Positions 46,346-55,546 of a DNA stretch of 64,000 bases are shown here, one piece after another (the stretch's first letter is position 1; each line of letters starts with the position of its first letter). Origin of the DNA: Lachnospiraceae bacterium (GTDB lineage: Bacteria; Bacillota; Clostridia; Lachnospirales; Lachnospiraceae). The translations under genes and the position numbers were made by a program. The stretch is taken from contig CABIZF010000005.1 of assembly GCA_902363135.1 (NCBI GenBank), positions 1-64,000 of the forward strand. The letters are read 5' to 3'. Under the pieces are notes generated by a model that saw only the letters and a list, made by a program, of their open reading frames with translations, did no database searches and had not been told where the DNA came from.

Positions 46346-48091
46346 ATGGCATTAGACGGCATTGTTGTTTCAAATATAGTGGCGGAGCTGAATGCAAATC
46401 TTGCGGGCGCCCGCATCGCCAAAATCGCCCAGCCGGAGGCAGACGAACTGCTCCTCACCTTAAAAAGCCCGAATTCCGGTCAGGTCCGGCTGCTGCTCTC
46501 AGCAAGCGCAAGCCTTCCGCTGATCTATTTCACTTCGGTCAATAAACCCTCTCCGGTCACTGCCCCGGCATTTTGCATGCTGCTGCGCAAGCACATCGGC
46601 GGCGGGAAAATCATGCGGGTTTATCAGCCCGGCTTAGAGCGCATCATCCACTTTGAGATCGAGCATTTAAATGAGATGGGCGACCTCTGCCGCAAGGATC
46701 TTGTCCTCGAGCTGATGGGCAAGCACAGCAATCTCATTTTCTGCGATGACAACGGCACGATCATTGACAGCATCAAGCGCGTATCCGCACAGACCAGCTC
46801 CGTGCGCGAGGTACTTCCCGGCCGTCCGTACTTTATTGCGCAGACACAGGAAAAGCTCGACCCGCTCTCCACCACAGAGGATGCATTCTGTCAGAGCGTC
46901 TTTTCCAAACCGATGAAGCTCGCAAAGGCGATCTATTCCTCTTATACCGGCATCAGCCCGGTCATTGCAGAGGAACTGTGCCACCGTGCTTCTCTGGAAT
47001 CCGACCAGAGTGCAAATACGATCCAGGAAATGGCTAGGCTGCATCTCTATCATCTGTTCGACCTTATGATGGAGGACATAAAGCAGCACCGCTACACACC
47101 TCTGATCGTCAGCGACTGCCATGGTGACCCGGTCGAGTTTTCTTCCCTTCCGCTTACGATGTATGCAGATATGCAGATCACGGAATATCCGACGATCTCT
47201 GAAGTACTCGAACAGTATTATGCCCGGAAAAATACGGTCACACGCATCCGGCAAAAATCCGCAGATTTGCGTCACATCACGGTGACTGCTCTGGAGCGCA
47301 ACCGCAAAAAATATGCGCTGCAGATGAAGCAGCTCAAAGACACAGAAAAACGTGACCAGTACAAAGTATACGGTGAGCTGATCCACGCCTACGGCTATGG
47401 AATCAATCCGGGGGCAAAAAGCTTTGACGCTCTGAATTATTATACGAATGAAATGATGACCGTGCCGCTTGATCCGACGCTGACACCGCAGGAAAATGCA
47501 CAACGCTATTTCAATAAATATAACAAGCTCAAACGTACTTATGAAGCACTCACGGAGCTGATCGAGGAGACAAAGGCGGAAATTGACCAGCTCGAATCCA
47601 TCTGTACCTTTATGGATCTGGCACTTTCTGAGGACGATCTTGTACAGGTCAAGGAAGAGCTGACCGACGCCGGATACATCCGCCGCAGATACAATGGTAA
47701 ACGGGTAAAAATCACCTCTCATCCGTACCATTACCGCTCATCAGACGGCTTCGATATGTATGTCGGAAAAAATAATTACCAAAATGATGAGCTGACCTTT
47801 AAATTTGCTTCCGGAAACGACTGGTGGTTCCACGCAAAAGGCGCTCCCGGAAGCCATGTCATCGTCAAATCGCACGGGGAGGCACTTCCGGACCGGGCCT
47901 TTGAGGAGGCAGCCCGTTTAGCCGCATATTACTCCAAGAACCGGGATGCAGAGAAAGTCGAGATCGACTATGTGGAAAAAAAGCATGTGAAAAAGCCAAA
48001 CGGTGCCAAGCCCGGCTTCGTTGTATACTACACGAATTATTCCATGATGATTGATCCGGATATCCGGAATCTGACGCTTGTCTCAGACTGA
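46346..48091 (+). CDS. rqcH: Rqc2 homolog RqcH (NFACT protein)
   Basis: 581 aa. NFACT-N (MALDGIVVSNIVAELNANLA start, LLRKHIGGGKIMRVYQPG), coiled-coil middle (about 290-430) and NFACT-R (NDWWFHAKGAPGSHVIVKSH, RDAEKVEIDYVEKKHVKKPN). It binds stalled 50S-peptidyl-tRNA and adds Ala tails. ATG 46346 follows GGAGG. Divergent from yicC. Confidence 0.95.
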   Translation: MALDGIVVSNIVAELNANLAGARIAKIAQPEADELLLTLKSPNSGQVRLLLSASASLPLIYFTSVNKPSPVTAPAFCMLLRKHIGGGKIMRVYQPGLERIIHFEIEHLNEMGDLCRKDLVLELMGKHSNLIFCDDNGTIIDSIKRVSAQTSSVREVLPGRPYFIAQTQEKLDPLSTTEDAFCQSVFSKPMKLAKAIYSSYTGISPVIAEELCHRASLESDQSANTIQEMARLHLYHLFDLMMEDIKQHRYTPLIVSDCHGDPVEFSSLPLTMYADMQITEYPTISEVLEQYYARKNTVTRIRQKSADLRHITVTALERNRKKYALQMKQLKDTEKRDQYKVYGELIHAYGYGINPGAKSFDALNYYTNEMMTVPLDPTLTPQENAQRYFNKYNKLKRTYEALTELIEETKAEIDQLESICTFMDLALSEDDLVQVKEELTDAGYIRRRYNGKRVKITSHPYHYRSSDGFDMYVGKNNYQNDELTFKFASGNDWWFHAKGAPGSHVIVKSHGEALPDRAFEEAARLAAYYSKNRDAEKVEIDYVEKKHVKKPNGAKPGFVVYYTNYSMMIDPDIRNLTLVSD

Positions 48092-48095
48092 TGAT

Positions 48096-48791
48096 CTATC
48101 CTTGTAAAAACCTTCCCAGGTTCCGGCAGAGCTGCCGCTGCAGCTCTGCCTCATTCTTCCCCGTCGCTTCTGCCAGCGATTGCATATTTGCCTGCAGCGC
48201 AAACGGCAGCATGTTCCACTCTGCCTCCGCTTCTCCCATCGTCCATGCAACTGCGGAAATCCCGTCCGTCTCTATAAACAATCGCTCAACCGGAATTTCC
48301 TGTAGCATTCTTTGATATAATGACCGTTTCTGTTTTTTTTCTTCCTTTGAAAATCCACGAAGCAGCCGTCGATCCGCCACAGAGCCACATGCCGCCGAAA
48401 AATCCGGCCCCAGTGTAAAATAGCAGCCCATATCCAGATAGGGCTCCAGATCCTGCTCGGTACCGGAATACCAGTGTACACAGATATGATACGGGAAACC
48501 GCGCAGCAATTCTGCAATTCTTTTCTCCTGCCCCTTCGTATGCAGCAATACCGGCTTCTTTAGATCTGCCGCGATCTGCAGCTGCTCCTCCAGCCGTTTT
48601 TGCTGGATATCCAGTGGGATGTCACACCAGACAGAGTCCATTCCGATTTCTTCAATGTAATCACACTCGCCGTATGCCTCCTGCATTTCCTCTGTCCGAG
48701 GCTGATCTGCATACCATGGATGGATTCCAAAGCTCAGCAGCAGCTCCTCTCTGTTTTGGAACTGTTTTGGAACTGTCTTGTGTACGCCCAT
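48096..48791 (-). CDS. TatD-family hydrolase, N-terminally shortened
   Basis: 231 aa from ATG 48791 (the frame is open to TTG 48863, across a terminator hairpin). SFGIHPWYADQPRTEEMQEA, DYIEEIGMDSVWCD, KPVLLHTKGQEKRI, ICVHWYSGTEQDLE and ERLFIETDG carry the TatD metal residues Glu, His, His and Asp. The N-terminal HxH strand of TatD proteins is missing. It lies downstream of a TPP riboswitch, unusual for TatD; a deletion that removed the original riboswitch target and the tatD 5' end would explain both. Activity is doubtful. Confidence 0.7.
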   Translation of the reverse strand: MGVHKTVPKQFQNREELLLSFGIHPWYADQPRTEEMQEAYGECDYIEEIGMDSVWCDIPLDIQQKRLEEQLQIAADLKKPVLLHTKGQEKRIAELLRGFPYHICVHWYSGTEQDLEPYLDMGCYFTLGPDFSAACGSVADRRLLRGFSKEEKKQKRSLYQRMLQEIPVERLFIETDGISAVAWTMGEAEAEWNMLPFALQANMQSLAEATGKNEAELQRQLCRNLGRFLQG

Positions 48792-48830
48792 TCCGCCGGT
48801 GTCCCGCTGCTTAAAGATGTTGGGTTCAAG

Positions 48831-48860
48831 AAAAGCCGGTGTGCAAAACACACCGGCTTT
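48831..48860 (-). terminator. terminator downstream of the TPP riboswitch
   Basis: Reverse strand: AAAGCCGGTGTG-TTTTG-CACACCGGCTTTT, a 12-bp stem followed by T4C. Likely the expression platform of the riboswitch at 48900-48987. Confidence 0.8.
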
Positions 48861-48899
48861 CAAACATCATAGAAAACGACACCTGTTGCATCGTCTACG

Positions 48900-48987
48900 T
48901 CCTGTTTTCCTGCGCCAGCATTATCTGTATCAGGTTCTAAGGGTCAAAACCGTACGGTTTACTCTCAGGCCTCCACGACCTCCCCAT
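48900..48987 (-). promoter_or_regulatory. TPP riboswitch (THI element), no thiamine gene downstream
   Basis: Reverse strand GGGGAGGTCGTGGAGG, CCTGAGAG and then AACCTGATACAGATAATGCT plus GGCGCAGGAAA, the conserved CUGAGA and ACCUGAU...AAUGCxxGCG of the TPP aptamer. The next gene is a shortened TatD-like ORF. Confidence 0.9.
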
Positions 48988-48998
48988 TTTCAAGAATA

Positions 48999-49061
48999 GT
49001 AAAGCGGACATTCGCAATCCGCTACGCTACTTGCTCATGAACGCAGTCGCTTCGCGATCTG
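48999..49061. repeat. dispersed repeat family B, copy 1
   Basis: 63 bp, GTAAAGCGGACATTCGCAAT start and GCTTCGCGATCTG end; one mismatch to 62605-62667. Confidence 0.88.
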
Positions 49062-49150
49062 TCAGTGGGAGCTTTCAACTCCCACTGACATAAGCATCCC
49101 CCTCACCCGTCGCTTAGTGCTCCGCGCACTTGAAGCGGGGGAATGCTTAT
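49061..49150. repeat. double-palindrome element
   Basis: GTCAGTGGGAG/CTCCCACTGAC (49061-49071, 49079-49089) is followed directly by ATAAGCATCCCCC / GGGGGAATGCTTAT (49090-49102, 49137-49150). Two adjacent strong hairpins suggest either a terminator array for pepV or a non-autonomous element with subterminal hairpins (IS200/IS605 style). The second hairpin loop shows family C-like sequence (GCTTAGTGCTCCGCGCACTT). Confidence 0.6.
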
Positions 49151-49179
49151 CTGCGTTCAATTTATATGACATTCACAGC

Positions 49180-50592
49180 TTATTCTGCATTGCAGATCTT
49201 CATAATCGCGTCAGCAAAGATCTTCGCACTGCGCAGCAGCATCTCAATCTCCATGAACTCATCATCACCGTGCATGTGATTATCGACCTCCGGAACCATG
49301 CAGCCAAATGCAACGCCCCGCTCCAGCTCATGCACGTATGTCCCACCGCCGGTCGAAAGCGCTTTTCCCTTCTTTCCGAAGTAACGCTCATAGCTTCCGA
49401 GCAGCGTCTGTACAAACCAGGAATCGCCCGGTACGCAATGCGGCTCGCGCAGCTCATCATTATCCAGCGTGATGCCATACTGTGCCAGCGCTTCTTTTAC
49501 CGGATAGCTTGTATTCTCCTTTGTGCAGCCAATCGGCAGACGCGCATCAAAAATCGCATGCAGATGCTCCGGCGTATAATCCATAATGCTAAAGCACAGT
49601 GTCAGTGCCCCGGATTCCTCATTTTCCCGGTCAATTCCGGCCTGCTTTCCGCACGTATCCTCATACGGGAAAAGTGCCTCAAGGCCAAGCAGCGCCGTCA
49701 GTCCCTTTGTCGCATCCAGCGGAAGTGCCGTGATCAGCCGAAGCGTCGCGGTCAGCGCATTTTTCCCCTCTGCAGGTGTGGATGCATGGGCCGCCACTCC
49801 CCTCGCAGAGACTTTTACTGTGCCATCCGCCTGACTCTCTGTGATAAATGCCACATTCGTCTGGGCCGTTACACGTGCCGCCGCCTCTTCTACTACAGCT
49901 GCTTCTACCCCGGCCACAACAAGCGTTGCACGCGCAGGGACAACGTTTACCTTATCGCCGCTTGTAAAGGAAACCACATAAGCCTTTGCATCCTCCGCCG
50001 GAAAATCTGCTGAAAACTCACCCTTAAAGGAGCCTTTTTCGATATTAATCAGTGGAAAATCCGCATCCGGCGTAAAGGTGTACGGTGCTTCCTGCTCCTT
50101 TGCATAATAATACTCCAGATCCCCGGATCCGCACTCCTCGTCTGAGCCAAGGATCAGCCGTACACTCTTTTTCATCGGAAGCCCCAGCTCCCGGATCGCA
50201 CGCAGCGCATAAAGTGCCGCGATCGCCGGTCCCTTGTCATCTGCCGTGCCTCTGCCGTAAATTCTTCCGTCTACGACCTTCGGCTGAAACGGCTCTGTCA
50301 CAGTCCAGTCCTCCGTCACCGGCACGACATCAAGATGTGCCAGAATATCCAGCGCCTTCTCCTGCGTCCCGAAATCGCCGGTCACAACGTAGTTGTCATA
50401 GTTTGTTGTCTGAAGCCCATACTGCTTCATCAGTCCTTCTGCCGCTGCAACTACCTTAGCCGGGCCGTCACCAAACGGCTTTCCTTCCTTCGCCCGGCCA
50501 CGCTGACTGTCGATCCGTACGAGCGTCTTTAAATCCTCGATCATCTCGTCCTTTTTGCTGTCGATATATGCATCTATTTTTTCTCTGTACAT
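49180..50592 (-). CDS. pepV: M20-family dipeptidase PepV
   Basis: 470 aa. Zn site residues in DILAHLDVVP, RGTADDKGPAIAALYALRAI, LGSDEECGSGDLEYYY, and late GGGTYVHELERGVAFGCMVP and HMHGDDEF. It has the dimer/lid domain of PepV types (about 190-380). It hydrolyses dipeptides in the cytoplasm. ATG 50592 after AAAGGGAC. Monocistronic. Confidence 0.95.
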   Translation of the reverse strand: MYREKIDAYIDSKKDEMIEDLKTLVRIDSQRGRAKEGKPFGDGPAKVVAAAEGLMKQYGLQTTNYDNYVVTGDFGTQEKALDILAHLDVVPVTEDWTVTEPFQPKVVDGRIYGRGTADDKGPAIAALYALRAIRELGLPMKKSVRLILGSDEECGSGDLEYYYAKEQEAPYTFTPDADFPLINIEKGSFKGEFSADFPAEDAKAYVVSFTSGDKVNVVPARATLVVAGVEAAVVEEAAARVTAQTNVAFITESQADGTVKVSARGVAAHASTPAEGKNALTATLRLITALPLDATKGLTALLGLEALFPYEDTCGKQAGIDRENEESGALTLCFSIMDYTPEHLHAIFDARLPIGCTKENTSYPVKEALAQYGITLDNDELREPHCVPGDSWFVQTLLGSYERYFGKKGKALSTGGGTYVHELERGVAFGCMVPEVDNHMHGDDEFMEIEMLLRSAKIFADAIMKICNAE

Positions 50593-50622
50593 GTCTGTAG
50601 TCCCTTTCCACCGCTTCCTGTC

Positions 50623-51549
50623 CTACTTTAAAAATGCCTCGATCTCTTCCTTTGTCGGAAGTGCCGGAATGCCGCCCATCTTCTGTACACACAGTCCACC
50701 AGATGCATTTCCGTACTTTAACGCCTCGCGGATTTTATCTACTGTGAGATCATCGGCCGTTGTCACTCCATTCATCAGAAGGCTTGCAAGGAAACCGCCC
50801 CAAAACGCATCGCCGGCTCCTGTCGCATCCACAGCCTTTACCTTATGACCCTCTACGGTCTCTTCCTGCCCTGCGAAAAAGAACTTTGCACCCTTTGCAC
50901 CGAGCGTCTCGATCACGACGCTGATCTGATTCTCCTTCATCATCGCCGGAATATTCGCCTCGCCACCGACAAAATCGAGCTCCTCGTCTGAAATCTTGAG
51001 CAGATCCACATACGGAAGCACCTCATCTACGACCTTCTTTGCGTCCTCAAAGCTCCAAATCATATTGCGGTAATTGACATCGTAGCTGATCAGCTTGCCG
51101 AGCTTCTTTGCCAGCTTCATCGCCTCAAAATGAGCGGTGCGGCTCGGATCCGCGGACATTCCGAAAGAACCTGCGTGCAGCATTTTTGTATCTGCAAGCA
51201 TTTCCTCTGTGATGTCTTTCGCATCCAGCATAATATCTGCGCCCGGTTTTCTCACAAACGTAAAGGAGCGCTCTCCACCCTCATACAAGGTGACAAAAGC
51301 CAGCGTCGTCACTGCCTTATCTGTCAGCTCCGGGCAAAGCATTTTGACCTGATTGTCTTCCAGTGTCTTTTTCAGAAGCTTACCAAAATCATCATTGCCA
51401 AGGCGTCCAAGGAAGCCGGTCTCAAGCCCGTTCCGTGCGATCGCAATGCAGGCATTTGCCGGCGCCCCGCCCGGATTGCACACATAGCTCCGCTCCTCTT
51501 TTCCCGGTGTAAAATCAATCAGCATTTCCCCCATACAGATAATATCCAT
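50623..51549 (-). CDS. PfkB-family carbohydrate kinase, probable fructokinase
   Basis: 308 aa from ATG 51549 (GGAGG 8 bases before). MGEMLIDFTPGKEERSYVCN, NPGGAPANACIAIARNGLET, and the C-terminal DATGAGDAFWGGFLASLL with the catalytic Asp. The sequence resembles fructokinase ScrK more than ribokinase. Divergent from an AraC gene, which likely controls it; a sucrose or fructose gene is not adjacent. Confidence 0.92.
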   Translation of the reverse strand: MDIICMGEMLIDFTPGKEERSYVCNPGGAPANACIAIARNGLETGFLGRLGNDDFGKLLKKTLEDNQVKMLCPELTDKAVTTLAFVTLYEGGERSFTFVRKPGADIMLDAKDITEEMLADTKMLHAGSFGMSADPSRTAHFEAMKLAKKLGKLISYDVNYRNMIWSFEDAKKVVDEVLPYVDLLKISDEELDFVGGEANIPAMMKENQISVVIETLGAKGAKFFFAGQEETVEGHKVKAVDATGAGDAFWGGFLASLLMNGVTTADDLTVDKIREALKYGNASGGLCVQKMGGIPALPTKEEIEAFLK

Positions 51550-51673
51550 GATTAAACCTCCATTTATTTCTTTTTGTTCTTGTTTGCTGGATGTAATTAT
51601 ATTACAATTGTACGATGAACTCAAGGTTATTTTGTAATACTCTGTCGGCTGCAAGGCCGGAAAGGATTTGTCT

Positions 51674-52567
51674 ATGAAACCAGCTCTCCCATCCTCCCTG
51701 AAAGAAGAACGAACGCACGGAAGCGAACTGTTCCACTTTGGCTATTACACCGCAGATGCTTCTGCCGACTCCTTTTTTGTCGCTCCGCACTGGCACGAAG
51801 AGATCGAAATCGTCTATTTTCAGGAGGGACATTTCATTCTCGAAGCAAATATGGAGCGCTATCCGGTCGATTCGGAGGCCATCTACTTCATCCGCTCCGG
51901 AGAACTGCACCGGATCTTTTCCGCGAATCGTTGTGCAGAGTCCGCGGTTGTCTTCTCTCCGTACCTGCTTACATTTCTATCCAATGATGCCGCACAGAGA
52001 CGGCTGCTCGGACCGCTTGCAGACGATACACTGCTGCTGCCGCGCTGCATCCATTCAACAGATCCCTGCTTTGGACAGGTGCTTTCTGAATACCAGAAAA
52101 TAGTACGGCAGTGCCACAACCAGGACGGGATCGATGTGATAGAAGCGACACCGCAGCTCTTCATCAAAGCAGCGCTCTTAAATATTCTCGGCATCTGCTC
52201 CGAGCACGGCCTGCTCACATCAAAGCAGCCGTCACGTGATCAGAATATCGAGGATCTGAAACGAATCCTTTCTTATATACATACACACTATATAGAGCGT
52301 ATCTACGTCCGCGACCTCGCCGGTCTTCTCAGCCTGAATGAACAATACTTCTGCCGGATGTTTAAAAAAGCCATTGGACAGTCGCCGATGGCCTATGTAA
52401 ACGCATATCGTATTCGCCGGGCCTGTGCCCTGCTCCGTGACAGTACGCAACCGGTCACGGACATCTGTCTGGAATGTGGATTTTCCAACTTTGGAAACTT
52501 CCTGAGGGAGTTCCGCAAGCAGACCGGACTCACACCGCTGAAGTATCGCCGGAAGTCTCACGGTTAA
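51674..52567 (+). CDS. AraC-family transcriptional regulator
   Basis: 297 aa from ATG 51674 (GGAAAGG). An N-terminal cupin (HWHEEIEIVYFQEGHFILEA, IYFIRSGELHRIF) binds an effector, probably a sugar. The C-terminal double HTH (YVRDLAGLLSLNEQYFCRMF, CLECGFSNFGNFLREFRKQT) binds DNA. Divergent from the kinase gene at 119 bp, so the kinase is the likely target. Its end overlaps nudC on the other strand by 38 bases. Confidence 0.92.
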   Translation: MKPALPSSLKEERTHGSELFHFGYYTADASADSFFVAPHWHEEIEIVYFQEGHFILEANMERYPVDSEAIYFIRSGELHRIFSANRCAESAVVFSPYLLTFLSNDAAQRRLLGPLADDTLLLPRCIHSTDPCFGQVLSEYQKIVRQCHNQDGIDVIEATPQLFIKAALLNILGICSEHGLLTSKQPSRDQNIEDLKRILSYIHTHYIERIYVRDLAGLLSLNEQYFCRMFKKAIGQSPMAYVNAYRIRRACALLRDSTQPVTDICLECGFSNFGNFLREFRKQTGLTPLKYRRKSHG

Positions 52568-53414
52568 ATTCAAGAATGCCTTTCGTCCTGAACACCTGCA
52601 TCATCTCCATCGTGAGGCTGACATCTTCCCACTCCGGCACCTCTGCACGCGGACACCACCTTGCCTCTGCAAGTTCACTCTGATCCAGCCGGATCTCATC
52701 GTCTCCGTCCGCTTCACAGAAAAAGCCCATCAGCAGGGTCGAAGAGGCTGACCACGGCTGGCTCTTATAATAATGAAGATTCTTTACCTTCAGTCCGACC
52801 TCCTCCATGACCTCCCGGTGCACGGTCTCTTCAATCGTCTCCCCGACTTCTGCAAATCCGGCAATCAACGCATATTTCTTATAGCTGCGCCCCGCGTAGC
52901 GAGTCAGGAGAATCTCATCTCCCTTTGTCACGCCGACGATCACTGCCGGACAGATCTTCGGGTACTCCATCAGTCCACAGCTCGTGCAGTGCATCATACG
53001 CTCAATGTCATCGTGTACCATCCTGTGCCCGCACTGCGGACAGTAACGCCGCGTCCGGTACCATTCTGCCAGCTGAAAGCCCGTCACTGCTGCAAATGCA
53101 GCTTCCCGCGGCCTGGCCGTCCGAAACAGCTCCAGCGGCTGCCAGCCGACGCCTTCCGGAAGCCTTTGCATCGCATCTGCCCCAAAAGCTTCCGCTTCGG
53201 GAAGGAAATAAGCAACCCCGTCAATGGAAAATAAATACCGGAAGGTATCTTCCATTTGACCGCCAGCTTCCTCATATGTTAGAAAAGTAAGCTGACCAGC
53301 CTCATATCTGCCCAGCACATTCCGGTTTTGATAACATAAAATCCGGTCTCCGGGCTGCGGAGTACATGCTCTGTATTCGTTATGGAATCTCCCGGCTCCT
53401 ATATCCTGTATCAT
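52530..53414 (-). CDS. nudC: NADH pyrophosphatase/NAD-cap hydrolase
   Basis: 294 aa. Zinc ribbon CPQCGHRM ... CTSCG, Nudix box GFAEVGETIEETVHREVMEE, and the SQPWSASSTLLMGF motif that marks NudC. It splits NADH or removes NAD caps from RNA. It is next to a secreted-protein gene (1-bp gap) in the same direction. Confidence 0.95.
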   Translation of the reverse strand: MIQDIGAGRFHNEYRACTPQPGDRILCYQNRNVLGRYEAGQLTFLTYEEAGGQMEDTFRYLFSIDGVAYFLPEAEAFGADAMQRLPEGVGWQPLELFRTARPREAAFAAVTGFQLAEWYRTRRYCPQCGHRMVHDDIERMMHCTSCGLMEYPKICPAVIVGVTKGDEILLTRYAGRSYKKYALIAGFAEVGETIEETVHREVMEEVGLKVKNLHYYKSQPWSASSTLLMGFFCEADGDDEIRLDQSELAEARWCPRAEVPEWEDVSLTMEMMQVFRTKGILEFNRETSGDTSAV

Positions 53415-53415
53415 A

Positions 53416-54042
53416 TTATCCCACCATGTTCCATGTAAATTTCATCGCAATGTCCTGCCCGGTCTGTGACGGTGTCTTCTTCTGTGCCGCCTCCAGCGCA
53501 TCTGCCTCCGCCTGATACTCCCGTACCTCGACGCAGAAGCAGCGACGGTCCCCTACGACATAATAATAAATATCCTGGTAATCCACACCGGAAGGCTCCA
53601 CTGTCAGCATATACAGGTAATCCTTTGCATCGGTATATGCTGCGCTCGTGCTGATCTGCGCATCTGCATTGCTGTATACTGCATTATTGGTAAGCATATC
53701 ACGCAATTGCTCATACTCCAGTACCGAATAATTTGTATCCAGATAGCTGCACACAATCGTAGACGTCTCTTCCTCCGCCTCTGCTCCGCTCTGCTTGTAG
53801 GTCCAGCGTTCTTCCTCATCCTCTGCCTTTGTCTGTACCCACGCGCTATCCACCGACCAGCTTCCGGTCAGTTCCTGTGCTTCTGTCTGCTCTTCCGGCT
53901 CCCCGCCGATATTCACCACCGCTGCATCCAATGACAGCTCCTGTGCAAATGTCCCGATTGGCTGGCTGATACAAACTGCTGCCAGAACTGCTGCCGTCAG
54001 ACGCACCGCACAGAGCATATCCTGATAATGTCGATTTTTCAT
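53416..54042 (-). CDS. secreted hypothetical protein
   Basis: 208 aa. Signal peptide about 1-34 (CAVRLTAAVLAAVCISQPIG, TFAQE). The mature part is acidic (GGEPEEQTEAQELTG) with a later beta-rich domain (DYLYMLTVEPSGVDYQDIYY, CFCVEVREYQAEADALEAAQ). It looks like an exported small domain of Lachnospiraceae type; no family named. It precedes nudC. Confidence 0.75.
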   Translation of the reverse strand: MKNRHYQDMLCAVRLTAAVLAAVCISQPIGTFAQELSLDAAVVNIGGEPEEQTEAQELTGSWSVDSAWVQTKAEDEEERWTYKQSGAEAEEETSTIVCSYLDTNYSVLEYEQLRDMLTNNAVYSNADAQISTSAAYTDAKDYLYMLTVEPSGVDYQDIYYYVVGDRRCFCVEVREYQAEADALEAAQKKTPSQTGQDIAMKFTWNMVG

Positions 54043-54405
54043 ACGAATCGTCTCCCAATTGTAAAATCTCTTATCAGTATAAGCATAAACCGGCGTTTTG
54101 TCACGAAAGGATTTCTTAATTTTTACACTTTTCTGTGTTTCTTCATATGGCTCACGGTAAATTCTGTGTCATCTATGTAAGCTTCTCGTAAGTTTCTTCT
54201 TTTGTTTTGTAATTTTTTTAAATTTTCTCGTTTTTTTTGCATAAAAATATGGAATTTTTTCACAAATAATTGTATAATATACCTTATAGCACCCATGGCT
54301 TATCTCAGAAATGTGTCAGCTGACGCTGTTCCGAACCGTGCGCCGGATTTCACATGTGTTCGACTTGATTCTGTGGGGTTAAGAAAGAGAAAGAGAGGTC
54401 TCATC
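54043..54405. other. intergenic region upstream of glgC
   Basis: 363 bp between divergent genes. Contains TATAAT (54273-54278) 128 bases before glgC, with no strong -35 box at 17 bp (TGGAAT). Very A/T-rich to 54290. No gene or riboswitch recognised in the leader. Confidence 0.5.
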
Positions 54406-55545
54406 ATGAAACAAGACACTATGTTAGCAATGATTCTGGCCGGTGGACGCGGCAGCCGACTGCATGAGCTGACCAGCAAAGTAGCCAAGCCGGCAGTAGC
54501 ATACGGCGGCAAATACCGCATCATCGATTTTCCTCTGAGTAACTGTGCCAATAGTGGCATTGATGTCGTTGGCGTCCTGACACAATACGAGTCCGTGCTT
54601 CTGAACAGCTATGTATCCGTTGGCGGACGCTGGGGACTCGATGCGAAGGACAGCGGTGTTTACGTCCTTCCCCCGCGTGAAAAGGCAGACGCAGAGCTTG
54701 ATGTTTACCGCGGTACTGCAGACGCGATTTCCCAGAACATTGATTTTATCGATAAATTCGCTCCGGAATATCTTCTGATTCTCTCCGGTGACCACATTTA
54801 CAAAATGAACTACGCAAAGATGCTTGCATTCCACAAGGAGCACAAGGCAGATGCTACGATTGCCGTGATCCCGGTTCCGCTAAAAGAGGCAAGCCGCTTC
54901 GGTATCATGAACACAAATGAAGACGGCAGCATTTACGAATTTGAGGAAAAGCCGGCTGAGCCAAAGAGTAATCTCGCATCGATGGGCATCTACATATTTA
55001 ACTGGAAGACCCTGCGCAAGCTCCTTCTGGCAGACATTAAGGATCCGAACTCCCACCACGATTTCGGAAAGGATATCATCCCGACTCTTTTAAACGATGG
55101 CAAGAGCCTGTACGCATATCAGTTCAAGGGCTACTGGAAAGATGTCGGAACGATCGATTCGCTCTGGGAAGCCAACATGGACCTGCTCAACCCGAAGAAT
55201 GAGCTGGATCTGAACGACCGGAGCTGGAGAATTTACACGGAGGATGTGACCGCGCTTCCGCAGTACATCAGCGCAGATGCCGAGGTGAAAAACGCCTATA
55301 TCACACAGGGCTGTGTCGTAGCAGGCAGCGTACAGAATTCCGTCCTGTTCACGAATGTCAAGGTCGGCGCAGGCGCTAAGGTCATCGACAGTGTGCTGAT
55401 GCCCGGTGCAGTCGTAGAGGACGGTGCAGTCGTCACACGTGCACTTGTGGCAGACGGCGTACAGATCGGAAAGCAGGCCGTAGTCGGCAGTGCAGACAGC
55501 GAGCACATTGAGCTCGTGGCAAAACGTGTAAAGGGGGCTGAATAA
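54406..55545 (+). CDS. glgC: glucose-1-phosphate adenylyltransferase, catalytic subunit
   Basis: 379 aa from ATG 54406 (AGAGAGG). [40 protein letters not shown], and [20 protein letters not shown] are the ADP-glucose pyrophosphorylase signature; left-handed beta helix at the C-terminus. It makes ADP-glucose for glycogen. The longer upstream frame is not coding. Followed by glgD after 1 base. Confidence 0.97.
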   Translation: MKQDTMLAMILAGGRGSRLHELTSKVAKPAVAYGGKYRIIDFPLSNCANSGIDVVGVLTQYESVLLNSYVSVGGRWGLDAKDSGVYVLPPREKADAELDVYRGTADAISQNIDFIDKFAPEYLLILSGDHIYKMNYAKMLAFHKEHKADATIAVIPVPLKEASRFGIMNTNEDGSIYEFEEKPAEPKSNLASMGIYIFNWKTLRKLLLADIKDPNSHHDFGKDIIPTLLNDGKSLYAYQFKGYWKDVGTIDSLWEANMDLLNPKNELDLNDRSWRIYTEDVTALPQYISADAEVKNAYITQGCVVAGSVQNSVLFTNVKVGAGAKVIDSVLMPGAVVEDGAVVTRALVADGVQIGKQAVVGSADSEHIELVAKRVKGAE

Positions 55546-55546
55546 T

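Noticed and set aside
46667..47731. 354-aa leftward ORF inside rqcH
   Set aside because: Antisense shadow of an intact NFACT gene.
49117..50013. 298-aa rightward ORF opposite pepV
   Set aside because: Antisense shadow with no ribosome site; pepV is complete.
54202..54405. Extended glgC N-terminus from 54202
   Set aside because: It crosses the promoter region and is unlike GlgC; ATG 54406 has the ribosome site and the conserved start.
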